A stretch of 64,000 nt of DNA. It comes from Nocardia arizonensis. Lineage in GTDB: Bacteria > Actinomycetota > Actinomycetes > Mycobacteriales > Mycobacteriaceae. Both the position numbers and the translations under genes were made by a program. The notes under the pieces are model-generated. The model ran no database searches, was not told the origin of the DNA, and saw nothing but the letters and a program-made list of their open reading frames with translations. Of the stretch, positions 1-7,930 are shown one piece after another; position 1 is the first letter of the stretch, and each line of letters starts with the position of its first letter. The stretch lies in assembly GCF_001310275.1 (NCBI RefSeq), contig NZ_LGYZ01000118.1:1-64000 (forward strand), read 5' to 3'.

Positions 1-66
1 GAGGCCGCGCCTGCATTCGCAATCGTGGAGGCACGTGACCAGCTCGAAATCCGCCCGGTAGAGCGC

Positions 67-96
67 GTCAAGTGTACACATTTGTGTACACTTGAC
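67..96. promoter_or_regulatory. Perfect palindromic operator of the Fic antitoxin gene
   Basis: Two 14-base arms, GTCAAGTGTACACA and its exact reverse complement, flank a TT centre. The site ends three bases before the first antitoxin ATG. Type II antitoxins with a Phd-like head normally repress their own promoter by binding such palindromes, so this is read as the autoregulatory operator. The perfection and placement are seen directly; binding is inferred. Confidence 0.75.
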
Positions 97-99
97 CGT

Positions 100-417
100 A
101 TGTTGATGGAGACCCTTTCGGTGCGAGAAGCGCGCGAGCAGTTGTCCGGGTTGCTCGACAGGTTTCGTCGTGGCGATCGCACACCGATAGGTGTCGGCGC
201 GCACCGTAAGACAGAGGCCGTCATGGTGCCGGTCGAAGTCTTCGAGGAATTGACCGAGGAACGCAACCGGTCGATGCGGCAGGCGGAGGCTTCCGTTCGG
301 CTCGAAGGACTTTCGCCGAGCTCCGAAGCGCAGACGATCGTCGACCGGTGGGCGAACGGTGAGATCAGCACCGCGCAGATGCGAGAAAGCGTGCGGCGGC
401 TGCACGGTGTTCGGTGA
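100..417 (+). CDS. Fic-system antitoxin, Phd/YefM-like head with VbhA-like tail
   Basis: About 105 residues, starting at ATG 100 (ATG 106 is equally possible). The first ~55 residues read like a Phd/YefM antitoxin: METLSVREAREQLSGLLDRF is the usual DNA-binding opening, and a hydrophobic strand ending VMVPVEVFEEL follows. The last ~45 residues resemble the Bartonella antitoxin VbhA. They contain SVRLEG, which fits the (S/T)xxxE(G/N) helix whose Glu blocks the Fic active site, followed by a helical segment with GEIS as in VbhA. A single protein could therefore repress transcription and inhibit the toxin. The stop overlaps the next gene by four bases (GTGA), so the pair is translationally coupled. 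Earlier in-frame codons back to base 25 are discounted because they would translate the operator. Both domain assignments rest on motif recognition. Confidence 0.75.
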   Translation: MLMETLSVREAREQLSGLLDRFRRGDRTPIGVGAHRKTEAVMVPVEVFEELTEERNRSMRQAEASVRLEGLSPSSEAQTIVDRWANGEISTAQMRESVRRLHGVR

Positions 418-749
418 CCACGGATCCATATTTGGATCCCGATTCGGGCGTGCTACGTAACCGTCTCGGAATCGTCGACGCCGGCCGGTTGCGTAGCGTA
501 GAAGCCGATCTGACCTTCGCCGCGATAACCGACCTGGGAACCCGCATCCTGCCCGGCGTCTACGATCTCGACCACCTGCGAGCCTTTCACCGGGAGATCT
601 TCGGTGATCTCTACACGTGGGCCGGCGAGATCAGATCGATGGGGATCGCGAAATCCGACCCATTCTGCCTTCCGCAGCATATCGAGCAGTACGCGGACGA
701 TGTCTTCCGTGTGACAACGGACCGCTTCGCGACGCCTTGTCGTCGTTGA
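414..749 (+). pseudogene. Fic/Doc-family toxin, truncated before the catalytic motif
   Basis: GTG 414 overlaps the antitoxin stop. The product begins with typical Fic N-terminal sequence: YLDPDSGVLRNRLGI, then GVYDLDHLRAFHREIFGDLY and TWAGEIRSMGIAKSDPFC. A complete Fic domain continues to HxFx(D/E)GNGR, whose His and Arg bind ATP for AMP transfer to a target. Here the frame ends at residue 111, soon after YADDVFR, and no such motif occurs in any frame before the next gene. Another frame downstream reads DNGPLRDALSSLIRG then stop, which could be the original C-terminus. That would mean an internal deletion removed the catalytic core. AMPylation activity is therefore not expected. The antitoxin upstream remains open. 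Confidence 0.8.
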
Positions 750-783
750 TTCGGGGCTGATCCGAGCCCGCGGCGATTTCGGG

Positions 784-814
784 TTGACCTTGACGTTGCG
801 GCAACTTCTAGCGT
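784..814 (+). promoter_or_regulatory. MerR-type promoter with 19-bp spacer for the TipA-like regulator
   Basis: TTGACC at 784-789 and TAGCGT at 809-814 are separated by exactly 19 bases. That over-long spacing is the hallmark of promoters that MerR-family proteins activate by twisting the DNA. The spacer holds a small inverted repeat, GTTGC-G-GCAAC. The regulator starts about 50 bases downstream, so autoactivation as in TipAL is likely. Confidence 0.6.
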
Positions 815-861
815 TGTCGGTGGAGGGCGGAAGGTCCGGCCTCCGGGCGAGGGGATGGGTG

Positions 862-1620
862 ATGAGTTGGTCTATCGCGGAAGTGGCGCGGATGTCGGGG
901 GTTACGGCCCGGACGTTGCGGCACTACGACGATATCGGGCTGCTCGCGCCATCCCGCGTGGGCGCCAACGGGTATCGGTATTACGAGCGGGAGCAGTTGC
1001 TGCGGTTGCAGCAGATTCTGGTGCTGCGGAAGTTGGGTTTGGGGCTGGCCGAGATCGCGGAATCGGTTGATTCCGAACCAGATACGCTCGCCGCGCTGAA
1101 GCGGCAGCATGTTCGGCTTGTCGGTGAGAGCGACCGCCTGGCACGGATGGCCGAGACCGTGGCGCGCACCATCGCGGAATTGGAAGGGAGGGCCGACATG
1201 GCCGTCACGATCAACCGTCCTGAGAACCTGTTCGAGGGTTTCGACCACACCGAGTACGACGACGAGGCGCGCCGTCGCTGGCCCGAGGAGTTCGAAGATT
1301 CTCGGCGCCGGACCGCCGAACTCACGCCCGAGGACATCGAGCGGATGCAGCGCGAGGCCACCGCGGCGATGATCCGCATGGCAGAGTTCATGGCCGCGGG
1401 CACCCCAGTCGATGATCCCGCGGTCCAAGCCGAGGTCGACGGCCACTACCGCGGTACGTGCCGCTTCTGGACCCCGAATCGCGAAGCGTACAAACGCCTC
1501 GGCCGCATGTACGTGGACGACGAACGTTTCACCGCCACCTACGACAAGATCGCCGAGGGGCTGGCCGAATATCAGCGTGACGCCATGATCGCGTACGCCG
1601 ATTCGCGTCTGGACGACTAG
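862..1620 (+). CDS. TipA-like MerR-family transcriptional activator
   Basis: The product has 252 residues, essentially the length of Streptomyces TipAL. Residues 1-70 form a MerR winged-helix head (MSWSIAEVARMSGVTARTLR, then HYDDIGLLAPSR and GYRYYE). A coiled-coil linker (~75-115) leads to a TipAS-type drug-recognition domain (~120-252) with the family-like stretch GRMYVDDERFTATYDK. TipAL binds thiopeptide antibiotics through this domain and switches on its own promoter and efflux genes; the ligand here is unknown. ATG 862 is chosen because GAGGGG lies seven bases upstream. The TTG at 784 that opens the frame belongs to the promoter. The MFS pump downstream is a likely target. Confidence 0.85.
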   Translation: MSWSIAEVARMSGVTARTLRHYDDIGLLAPSRVGANGYRYYEREQLLRLQQILVLRKLGLGLAEIAESVDSEPDTLAALKRQHVRLVGESDRLARMAETVARTIAELEGRADMAVTINRPENLFEGFDHTEYDDEARRRWPEEFEDSRRRTAELTPEDIERMQREATAAMIRMAEFMAAGTPVDDPAVQAEVDGHYRGTCRFWTPNREAYKRLGRMYVDDERFTATYDKIAEGLAEYQRDAMIAYADSRLDD

Positions 1621-1647
1621 GGCGACGCGGCGGTCGCTCGGAAGGCG

Positions 1648-1665
1648 CGCACGGCGTGCCGTGCG
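1648..1665. terminator. Short GC palindrome after the TipA-like gene
   Basis: CGCACGGC and GCCGTGCG flank a GT, an 18-base perfect palindrome 28 bases past the stop codon. It could act as a terminator, although there is no T-run, or as a binding site in front of the MFS gene. Only the palindrome is certain. Confidence 0.3.
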
Positions 1666-1825
1666 GCGTCTCCGCGATACGCTGGACGGTAGCTGACCGG
1701 CGTGTCGCATGTCGACCCGAGGCCGCGCCCGCTGTCTTCCGCGGGGCCGGACCCGCGCTCGCCGGGTCGCTGACGCCCGCGCGGGACGCGGCGACCGAAT
1801 GAGGCGACGATGCGGGAGGTGCGTG

Positions 1826-3361
1826 GTGGCTGCGATCCGGTCCCGCGGCGACGCGAATACGACGCCGATCGTCCTCGCACTGGCGATCGCGTTCACGGTC
1901 ACCGTCGTCGATCCATTGGTGCTCAGCCTCAACCTGCCCGAGGTGAGCCGGGACCTGCACGTCCCGGCTCAGCTCGTCGGGTTGCTCGGCGGAGCGGCGA
2001 CGCTGGTGATGGCCGCGGGCGTCCTCGCCGCGGGCAATCTCGCAGATGCCTTCGGGCTCAAACGGCTGATGATGTCGGGGCTGGTTCTCGTCACGATCGT
2101 CAACCTGCTCTCGACGCTCTCGCCCGGCTACGGATTCCTGTTCGTGATGCGCCTGGTGGGCGGCCTCGGGATGACGGCGCTGCTCGGTGTGCCGCTGGCA
2201 CTGCTGAAAACCTCGGTCCCGGAGGACAAGCGGGCGGCGGCTATCGGCGCGTTCATGGCCGTCGAGATGCTTCTGTGCGGGGTGACGCCCGCGTTGACCG
2301 GCTTGGCGGTGGCGGCGGTCGGATGGCGGGTGCTGTTCCTGGTCGCCCCGCTGCTCGCCCTGGCCTCGCTGTGGCTGAGCGCCAAGTACGTTCCCGAGTC
2401 GCCCGTCCGAGAGCGCGGACGGCTCGACGTGGTCGGCATCGTCCTGGTCGGAACGGCTCTGCTCGCGCTCGTCGTCGGCCTCGCGGCGGCGCAGAAAGGC
2501 GTCTCCCGGCCTCCGACCGTGCTGGCTGCGGTGGTCGGTGCGGTGGCCGCCGCACTCTTCGTGCGCCACGAACGCCGCGTCGCCGAGCCCGCCTTCGACT
2601 TGGCGTTGTTCCGCAGCTGTGGGTTCAGCGTGGCCCTCACGGCGAACCTCACGCTCAACCTCCTCTCCGCGGGGCTCGGTATCGCACTCGGGCAGTTCGG
2701 CAGCTTGGTGCTCTCGCTGTCGCCGGAGTCCATCGGCCTGTTGTACCTGCCGGGAACTCTGCTGATCGCCGCCGCGGTGATTCTGACCGGGCGCCTGATC
2801 GGGAAGTACAGTCCGCGACCGGTGATGGTCGCCGGCCTGGCAGTGCTGGGGATGAGCGGGCTGTTCATGGCGGGAACGGTCGGCCCAACCATGGCGATCT
2901 GGTTGCTGGTGCCCGCCGTTTGGCTGTGCAACCTGGGGGCACTTGTCACATCCACATCGGTGTCGGAGACGGTCCTGTCCGAGGCGCCGCCGGCGCAATC
3001 CGGCACGGTGGCTTCCGCGCAGCTGGCCGCTGGAATGACCGGTTACGCGCTCGGGCCGACCATCTACCTGCTGCTTCTCCGGGTCTTCTTCGAAAAGGAG
3101 TGGCTGGCGGAGGCCGAGTCGCGCGGATTGTCCGCGACCGACGCCGAGCGGACCGTCGACGCCGTGCGCGGCAGTCTGGCGCTCGGCCCCGGCAGCGGCG
3201 GATTCGATCCGAATCTGATCCGGTACGCCAACGGCCTGCATCTCGGACAGGACTTCGCGGACGCACTGCGGCTCACCATGCTGACCGTCAGTCTGCTTCC
3301 GTTCGTCCTCGCGGCGGCGGCCTATCTGCTGATGCCACGCCGCGAAGGTCGCGCACACTGA
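1826..3361 (+). CDS. MFS drug-efflux transporter (DHA2-like)
   Basis: About 511 residues of mostly hydrophobic sequence with some 14 membrane segments, matching the 14-helix DHA2 branch of the major facilitator superfamily. The stretch GNLADAFGLKRLMMSGLVL after the second helix is the MFS motif A loop (G-x-L-a-D-x-x-G-x-k/r). Members export lipophilic drugs and dyes using the proton gradient. GTG 1826 is preferred because GGGAGG sits six bases upstream. The longer frame from 1709 adds an Arg-rich tail unlike a transporter N-terminus. A hydrophilic segment near the C-terminus (ESRGLSATDAERTVDAVRGS) is probably extracytoplasmic. Its position after a TipA-like regulator suggests drug-inducible expression. 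The substrate cannot be read from sequence. Confidence 0.85.
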   Translation: MAAIRSRGDANTTPIVLALAIAFTVTVVDPLVLSLNLPEVSRDLHVPAQLVGLLGGAATLVMAAGVLAAGNLADAFGLKRLMMSGLVLVTIVNLLSTLSPGYGFLFVMRLVGGLGMTALLGVPLALLKTSVPEDKRAAAIGAFMAVEMLLCGVTPALTGLAVAAVGWRVLFLVAPLLALASLWLSAKYVPESPVRERGRLDVVGIVLVGTALLALVVGLAAAQKGVSRPPTVLAAVVGAVAAALFVRHERRVAEPAFDLALFRSCGFSVALTANLTLNLLSAGLGIALGQFGSLVLSLSPESIGLLYLPGTLLIAAAVILTGRLIGKYSPRPVMVAGLAVLGMSGLFMAGTVGPTMAIWLLVPAVWLCNLGALVTSTSVSETVLSEAPPAQSGTVASAQLAAGMTGYALGPTIYLLLLRVFFEKEWLAEAESRGLSATDAERTVDAVRGSLALGPGSGGFDPNLIRYANGLHLGQDFADALRLTMLTVSLLPFVLAAAAYLLMPRREGRAH

Positions 3362-3403
3362 TCTCGGCTGACAAAATCACATCCTCTCGGCGACCATTGA
3401 CGT

Positions 3404-4210
3404 ATGAGCAAGCTCGACGGTGTGTTCGGTGTCACGGAGGGGGCGTTGGCGTGCGGGCTGCCGTATTTCGCGTTCGGGGCGGGGCAGCCGTTGGTGTTCC
3501 TGCGGTGGTTCAGTCCTGACCATGCCAATCCGTCACGGTGGATTCGTGACTCCGAGATCAGGACGCTCGCACGGCTGGCGTGCCGGTTCCGGGTGTACGC
3601 GGTGACTCGGGCGCCGGGGATGGCCGAGGGGACCACCATGGCCGATATCGCGGCGCAGCACGCGGAGGCGCTACTCGCGGAGTTCGGTGAGCCGGTGGAT
3701 GTGCTCGGGATCTCCTCGGGCGGTTCGGTGGGGTTGCAGCTGGCCGCCGATCACCCGGGGGCGGTGCGGCGGCTGGTGATCGCGGCCGCGGGGTGTCGGC
3801 TGGAGGAGCGGGCGCGGGCGGATCAGCTCAACTACGCGGAGGCGGCCGCGGCGGGAAAGCGGGCGCTGCATCATATGGCCCCGCATTCGCGCGGGCCGGT
3901 GGATCGGCTGGTGTTCGCGGCGATGTGGTTGGCCGATCCGTTCCTGCGCCCGCGCGACCCCGCCGACACGCTGGCGTTCGTGCGCGCCGAGGACGCCTTC
4001 GACATCTCCGACCGGCTCGGGGAGATCAAGGCGCCGACACTGGTGATCGGCGGTGAGCGTGACGAATATTATTCGGCCGCCAATTTCCGACGCACGGCCG
4101 ACGGGATTCCGCATTCCCACCTGATCATCTATCCAGAGGCGGGGCATATCGCCGCGATCACGCACCGCCGATTCGCCCGCGACGTCATCGACTTCCTCGA
4201 CGCGGAGTGA
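3404..4210 (+). CDS. Alpha/beta-hydrolase
   Basis: 268 residues with the alpha/beta-hydrolase layout. The nucleophile elbow is GISSG (Ser104), an acid follows strand 7 in LVIGGERDEYY, and the catalytic His lies in GHIAAI near residue 248. No signal peptide is visible, so it should act in the cytoplasm. The cap region (~135-190) is Ala/Arg-rich and gives no clue to substrate; esterase, peptidase or dehalogenase-like activity would all fit. The start is ATG 3404, with no strong ribosome-binding site. It ends three bases before the convergent lipase gene, so the two genes share essentially no terminator space. Confidence 0.8.
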   Translation: MSKLDGVFGVTEGALACGLPYFAFGAGQPLVFLRWFSPDHANPSRWIRDSEIRTLARLACRFRVYAVTRAPGMAEGTTMADIAAQHAEALLAEFGEPVDVLGISSGGSVGLQLAADHPGAVRRLVIAAAGCRLEERARADQLNYAEAAAAGKRALHHMAPHSRGPVDRLVFAAMWLADPFLRPRDPADTLAFVRAEDAFDISDRLGEIKAPTLVIGGERDEYYSAANFRRTADGIPHSHLIIYPEAGHIAAITHRRFARDVIDFLDAE

Positions 4211-4213
4211 CGC

Positions 4214-5446
4214 TCAGCAGTTCGACGGCGCGGGCTCGCCGCGCAAGCGCGCGTCCAGCCACATCGCGGCGGCGGGCAGTCCGAGTACCGCCGCGGACAT
4301 ATGCTCCGGCGACGGGGTGAGTTCGGCCTGCACGGGCACACCGGCCGCGCAGTAGCGTCGGTTGGTGGCGACGATGGAATCCACCGGTATGAGCGGGTCG
4401 GAGGCCGAATGCCATTCGAATATCGGCATATTCGGCACGCCGTCGAAGAGTTCGAGGCTGTTCTCCTCGATGACTGCCCGCGCCTGCGGATCGGTCGTCA
4501 ATGCCATACTGCTCGCGAAATCGGAGACGCTGCGCCACGCGCCGATGGCGAGAATGTCATTGGTGCAGCCATTGGCGACATCGTCACGCGCGGCCAATCC
4601 GCGGGCATTCATCGAATCGCTGATGGGGAATCGGTCAGGGTATTCGCGTTCGAGCCCGATGCCCGCGGCCATCACCAACCCGAACGCCGGATGCGGCTGG
4701 GTGTTCACCACTTCGATCATGCGCATCAAATTCATCGGGACGCCGCCGGTGGCCGCGCCGACGATATCGAGTTCGGGAGCGTAGCGCGGGGCCAGCGCGG
4801 CGGCCCACGCGGTGGCCATTCCGCCGCCGGAGTAGCCCGCCATCGCGACCCTGCTGTTGTGTAGTCCGAGATCGGGGACGGCGCGGACCGCGCGAATGCC
4901 GTCGAGGGTGATCTGACCGCCGAGACGGGCGGCGCCGTAGGCGAAGGTGGGCCCGAGGTGGTCGGGAAGGGCCACGCTCCACCCGCGCGCCAGCACCGCG
5001 TTGAGTGCCGCGGCCTCGCGGACCTGGAGATTCGGGTCGGAGGTGTAGAGCACGCGGGAGATCGCGCACTGGGCGCCGAGACCATTGATGACGTGCTGAT
5101 ACGACAGCAGCGGTGCGTCGGCGGCCCGCCACGGCGGACTGAGCACGGTGGATGTCGCCGCGATGGGCCGCCCTTGGGAATTGGTGGAGCGGAATTTCAC
5201 CAGGGTGACCGCGGTTCCGGGAAAGGTCGCCAGCGGCGGCATGACCCGCGTTTCCAGAACCTCGCCGGGGAATTTCTCGGCGATATCGGCCGGTGCGGCA
5301 TAGAACGGGTCGGGATCGGGTGTCGGATAGCGTGGAGCGGCGCAGGCGGCGCCGGAACCGAATGCGGAAAGGGCGGTCGCGCCGCCGATGAGTACGGCGG
5401 TGAGAGTGCGAAAGACAAGATTTCCATCGATCCTGGGAGTCGGCAC
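4214..5446 (-). CDS. Secreted lipase, LIP (secretory lipase) family
   Basis: 410 residues. The first ~37 form a signal peptide: basic start, hydrophobic core TLTAVLIGGATALSAFGSG, and an AxA-type cleavage region near CAA-P. The mature part matches actinobacterial secretory lipases: LSYQHVINGLGAQCA, RGWSVALPDHLGP, nucleophile elbow GYSGGG (Ser206), an acid in FEWHSASDPLIP, and a His in SPEHMSA near the end. The family hydrolyses triacylglycerols and other acyl esters outside the cell, which fits lipid-feeding Nocardia and mycobacteria. Translation starts at GTG 5446. Its promoter must lie in the 350-base region shared with the divergent reductase gene. Cys residues near 127, 290, 378 and 410 may form disulfides. 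Confidence 0.85.
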   Translation of the reverse strand: MPTPRIDGNLVFRTLTAVLIGGATALSAFGSGAACAAPRYPTPDPDPFYAAPADIAEKFPGEVLETRVMPPLATFPGTAVTLVKFRSTNSQGRPIAATSTVLSPPWRAADAPLLSYQHVINGLGAQCAISRVLYTSDPNLQVREAAALNAVLARGWSVALPDHLGPTFAYGAARLGGQITLDGIRAVRAVPDLGLHNSRVAMAGYSGGGMATAWAAALAPRYAPELDIVGAATGGVPMNLMRMIEVVNTQPHPAFGLVMAAGIGLEREYPDRFPISDSMNARGLAARDDVANGCTNDILAIGAWRSVSDFASSMALTTDPQARAVIEENSLELFDGVPNMPIFEWHSASDPLIPVDSIVATNRRYCAAGVPVQAELTPSPEHMSAAVLGLPAAAMWLDARLRGEPAPSNC

Positions 5447-5798
5447 GTGGGATGACTACCACGGGCCGGGACCGACGATTGGAAACGTGTTCTTTTCAAC
5501 CCTTCTGTGTCATGGTCTCGGGTGCCGCGTTTGTCGTAAATGGAAATTTTCCGGCCCCGCCGACAGTGTATGTGAACGAAGGTGTAACGAATGCCGGATG
5601 CCGGGCGTGGCGTGTGCGTCGGATTCGGGCGAGTCGGGCGAGTCGGGCGGTGTGCGCGGACCGGCGCGCGAGTGCCGTTCCCGCGACGGTGGATACGATG
5701 GCTCTGCGATCGTCCGATCGCTGCGTGGACGCGGGAACCCACCCTCGACCAAGCAGACATTAGGGTGCTCGGTATCGAACGGGTGAAGGGATGGCCGC
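5447..5798. other. Divergent intergenic region between lipase and reductase genes
   Basis: No gene is supported here. It must carry the promoters of the lipase (leftward) and the reductase (rightward). Bases 5500-5580 are less GC-rich than their surroundings, as expected for promoter DNA. Three tandem copies of a TCGGGCGAG-like unit lie at 5625-5649. Short open frames across it show no recognisable protein. Confidence 0.5.
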
Positions 5799-6995
5799 AT
5801 GACAGCGCCGATCGTGATCGTCGGGGCCGGGCTCGCCGGCCTGCGCACCGCCGAGGAATTGCGCCGCGCGGGCTACGAGGGGGAACTTGTCCTGGTCGGT
5901 GCGGAGCCGATGCTGCCCTACGACCGGCCGCCGCTGTCCAAGCAGTTCGTGCGGGGTGAGACCACGGACACCACTTTGCGGCCCGCCGAATTCTTCGAGG
6001 AGAAGCGGATCGAGCTGCGGCTCGGCACCGAGGCGACGGCGGTCGACACCGCCGCGCGCACGGTGACCCTGTCCGACGGCTCCGCGCTGTCCTACGACCA
6101 CCTCGTGGTCGCCACCGGACTGCGCCCCCGTCGGCTGCCGGGCCTGCCGGATCTCGCGGGCGTGCACGTGCTGCGCGATCACGCCGACGCCACCGCACTG
6201 CGGGCCGGGCTGACCGGCGCGAAGTCGGCGCTCGTGGTCGGTGCGGGCTTCATCGGTTGCGAGGTCGCGGCCGCCCTGCGGGCCGAGGGACTGGCCGTGA
6301 CGCTGGTCGAACCGCAGCCGACCCCGCTGGCCTCGGTGCTCGGGGAGACCATCGGCGAACTCGTGGCGAGGATGCACCGCGCGGAAGGCGTCGACCTGCG
6401 CTGCGGCACCGGACTCGACACCCTGCTCGGCGACGACGCGGGGCGGGTGCGCGGTGCGCGGCTGTCCGACGGCTCCGAGGTGGCCGCCGATCTGGTGGTG
6501 GTCGGCGTCGGCTCGCGTCCGGTCACCGAATGGCTGGCCGAGTCCGGCATCGAGTTGGCCGAACCCGCGGCCGGCGGCGGCGTACTCGCCGACGAGGTCG
6601 GGCGGACCTCGGCCGACCGCGTGTGGGCGGTCGGCGATGTCGCGGCCTGGCTGCACGAGACCGGCGACCGCAAGCGGGTCGAGCACTGGACCAATGCGGG
6701 CGAACAGGCCAAGATACTGGCTTGCGCGCTGCTTGGCGCGCAACCTCCGAGCGCGGTCCGGGTGCCGTACTTCTGGAGCGACCAGTACGACGTGAAGATC
6801 CAGGCTCTCGGCACACCGGGCCCGGACGACACCGTCGATCTCGTCTCCGACGACGGTCGCAAATTCCTCGCCTACTTCTCCCGGGACGGCAAGCTCACCG
6901 GTGTGGTCGGCGGCGGCATGACGGGTGCGGTCATGAAGGTGCGCGCCAAGGTCGCCGCGGCCGCACCGGTCGCGGAACTGCTCGCGGCCACCTAG
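5799..6995 (+). CDS. FAD-dependent ferredoxin/rubredoxin-NAD(P)+ reductase
   Basis: 398 residues of the oxygenase-coupled reductase family (rhodocoxin reductase, putidaredoxin reductase). Seen in order: an FAD-binding GAGLAG near residue 9, the YDRPPLSKQ segment, a second Rossmann motif GAGFIGCEVA near 148 for NAD(P)H, the FAD-contacting VWAVGDVA near 270, and a C-terminal domain with YFWSDQYDVKIQ. The enzyme passes electrons from NAD(P)H through FAD to a small ferredoxin that feeds a P450 or other oxygenase. No ferredoxin or P450 lies beside it, so its partner is elsewhere. ATG 5799 follows AAGGG by eight bases. Confidence 0.85.
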   Translation: MTAPIVIVGAGLAGLRTAEELRRAGYEGELVLVGAEPMLPYDRPPLSKQFVRGETTDTTLRPAEFFEEKRIELRLGTEATAVDTAARTVTLSDGSALSYDHLVVATGLRPRRLPGLPDLAGVHVLRDHADATALRAGLTGAKSALVVGAGFIGCEVAAALRAEGLAVTLVEPQPTPLASVLGETIGELVARMHRAEGVDLRCGTGLDTLLGDDAGRVRGARLSDGSEVAADLVVVGVGSRPVTEWLAESGIELAEPAAGGGVLADEVGRTSADRVWAVGDVAAWLHETGDRKRVEHWTNAGEQAKILACALLGAQPPSAVRVPYFWSDQYDVKIQALGTPGPDDTVDLVSDDGRKFLAYFSRDGKLTGVVGGGMTGAVMKVRAKVAAAAPVAELLAAT

Positions 6996-7046
6996 CGGCC
7001 CGGCGGCCGTGTCGGAGCGCTCGGCGACCTGTAATACGGTGGTCCG

Positions 7047-7808
7047 GTGATCGTCGCGCTCATCGATTCCGGTTTGGGGTTGCTGCCCACGGCGGCCTGG
7101 CTGCGCACACTGCGTCCCGATGTCGATCTGCTGTTGCAGACCGATACCGATGGCGCTCCGTGGGGGCCGAAACCGGAACCGTGGGTCGTCGAGCGCGTGG
7201 TGGACGCGGCGCGCACCTCGTTGCGCGAGGGCGCTGAGGTGATCGTGCTGCCGTGCAATACCGCGAGCGTGACCGCGCTCGCGCAGGTGCGCGCGGAGGT
7301 AGGGTCCGCGGTGCCGGTCATCGGCACCGTGCCCGCGATCAAACCCGCCGCGGCGGTGTGCCGTTCGGTCGCGGTGTGGGCGACGGCGGCGACCACCGCG
7401 AGCCGGTATCAGGCCGATCTCATCGCCACCTTCGCCGGTGACGCGAAGGTGGTCGGCGTGGCCTGTCACGGTCTGGCCGATTCGATCGACAGCGGTGATC
7501 TGGTGGCCGCCGGTGACGCCATCGCCCGTGCCGCCGAACAGACTCCGTGCGATGTGGAGGGCGTGGTGCTGGGCTGCACCCACTATCCGCTCGTGATGGA
7601 CGCGATCCTGGCGGCGCTGCCAGAGGGCGTGCGGCTGTTCGACAGCGCGCAGGCCGTCGCGGCGCAGACGATCCGTCGCATGGACGCACTGGGTCGCCCG
7701 AGCGCCGGGACCGGTGCCGTGCGGGTGCTGAACAGCGGTCGCCCTGCTGAATTGCCCAGGGGCGCGGCGGCTTTCGAATCCGGCCGCGTGCTCGGGGCCC
7801 GGCCGTGA
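7047..7808 (+). CDS. Aspartate/glutamate racemase-family protein (MurI-like)
   Basis: 253 residues with both catalytic cysteines of the cofactor-independent Glu/Asp racemases: Cys70 in LPCNTAS and Cys177 in GCTHYP. The opening reads LIDSGLGLLP, a departure from the usual FDSGxGG of MurI, and overall it resembles the mycobacterial cell-wall MurI only loosely. It could be the peptidoglycan enzyme, a second glutamate racemase, or one for another substrate. GTG 7047 gives the normal family length. Its stop overlaps a possible 41-codon ORF by four bases. The distance of 7 kb from the NRPS genes makes a role in supplying D-residues to them only a guess. Confidence 0.75.
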   Translation: MIVALIDSGLGLLPTAAWLRTLRPDVDLLLQTDTDGAPWGPKPEPWVVERVVDAARTSLREGAEVIVLPCNTASVTALAQVRAEVGSAVPVIGTVPAIKPAAAVCRSVAVWATAATTASRYQADLIATFAGDAKVVGVACHGLADSIDSGDLVAAGDAIARAAEQTPCDVEGVVLGCTHYPLVMDAILAALPEGVRLFDSAQAVAAQTIRRMDALGRPSAGTGAVRVLNSGRPAELPRGAAAFESGRVLGARP

Positions 7809-7930
7809 CCGACGCCGGTACGGCCGAACGGGTGCGGGCGGCGCTCGCCGACGCCGCGCTCGCCTACGTGACCGAACATCTCGACCCGGCGGTGCGGACG
7901 GCCCATCGGACCCTCAGAACTGGATCTTGA
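7805..7930 (+). CDS. Possible 41-residue ORF coupled to the racemase gene
   Basis: GTG 7805 overlaps the racemase stop in the GTGA arrangement. The frame reads VTDAGTAERVRAALADAALA, then YVTEHLDPAVRTAHRTLRTG and a stop, running 17 bases into the convergent kshB-like gene. The content looks helical and protein-like but I recognise no family. It may be the stump of a longer gene cut by the insertion or rearrangement that brought kshB here. Confidence 0.35.
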   Translation: MTDAGTAERVRAALADAALAYVTEHLDPAVRTAHRTLRTGS

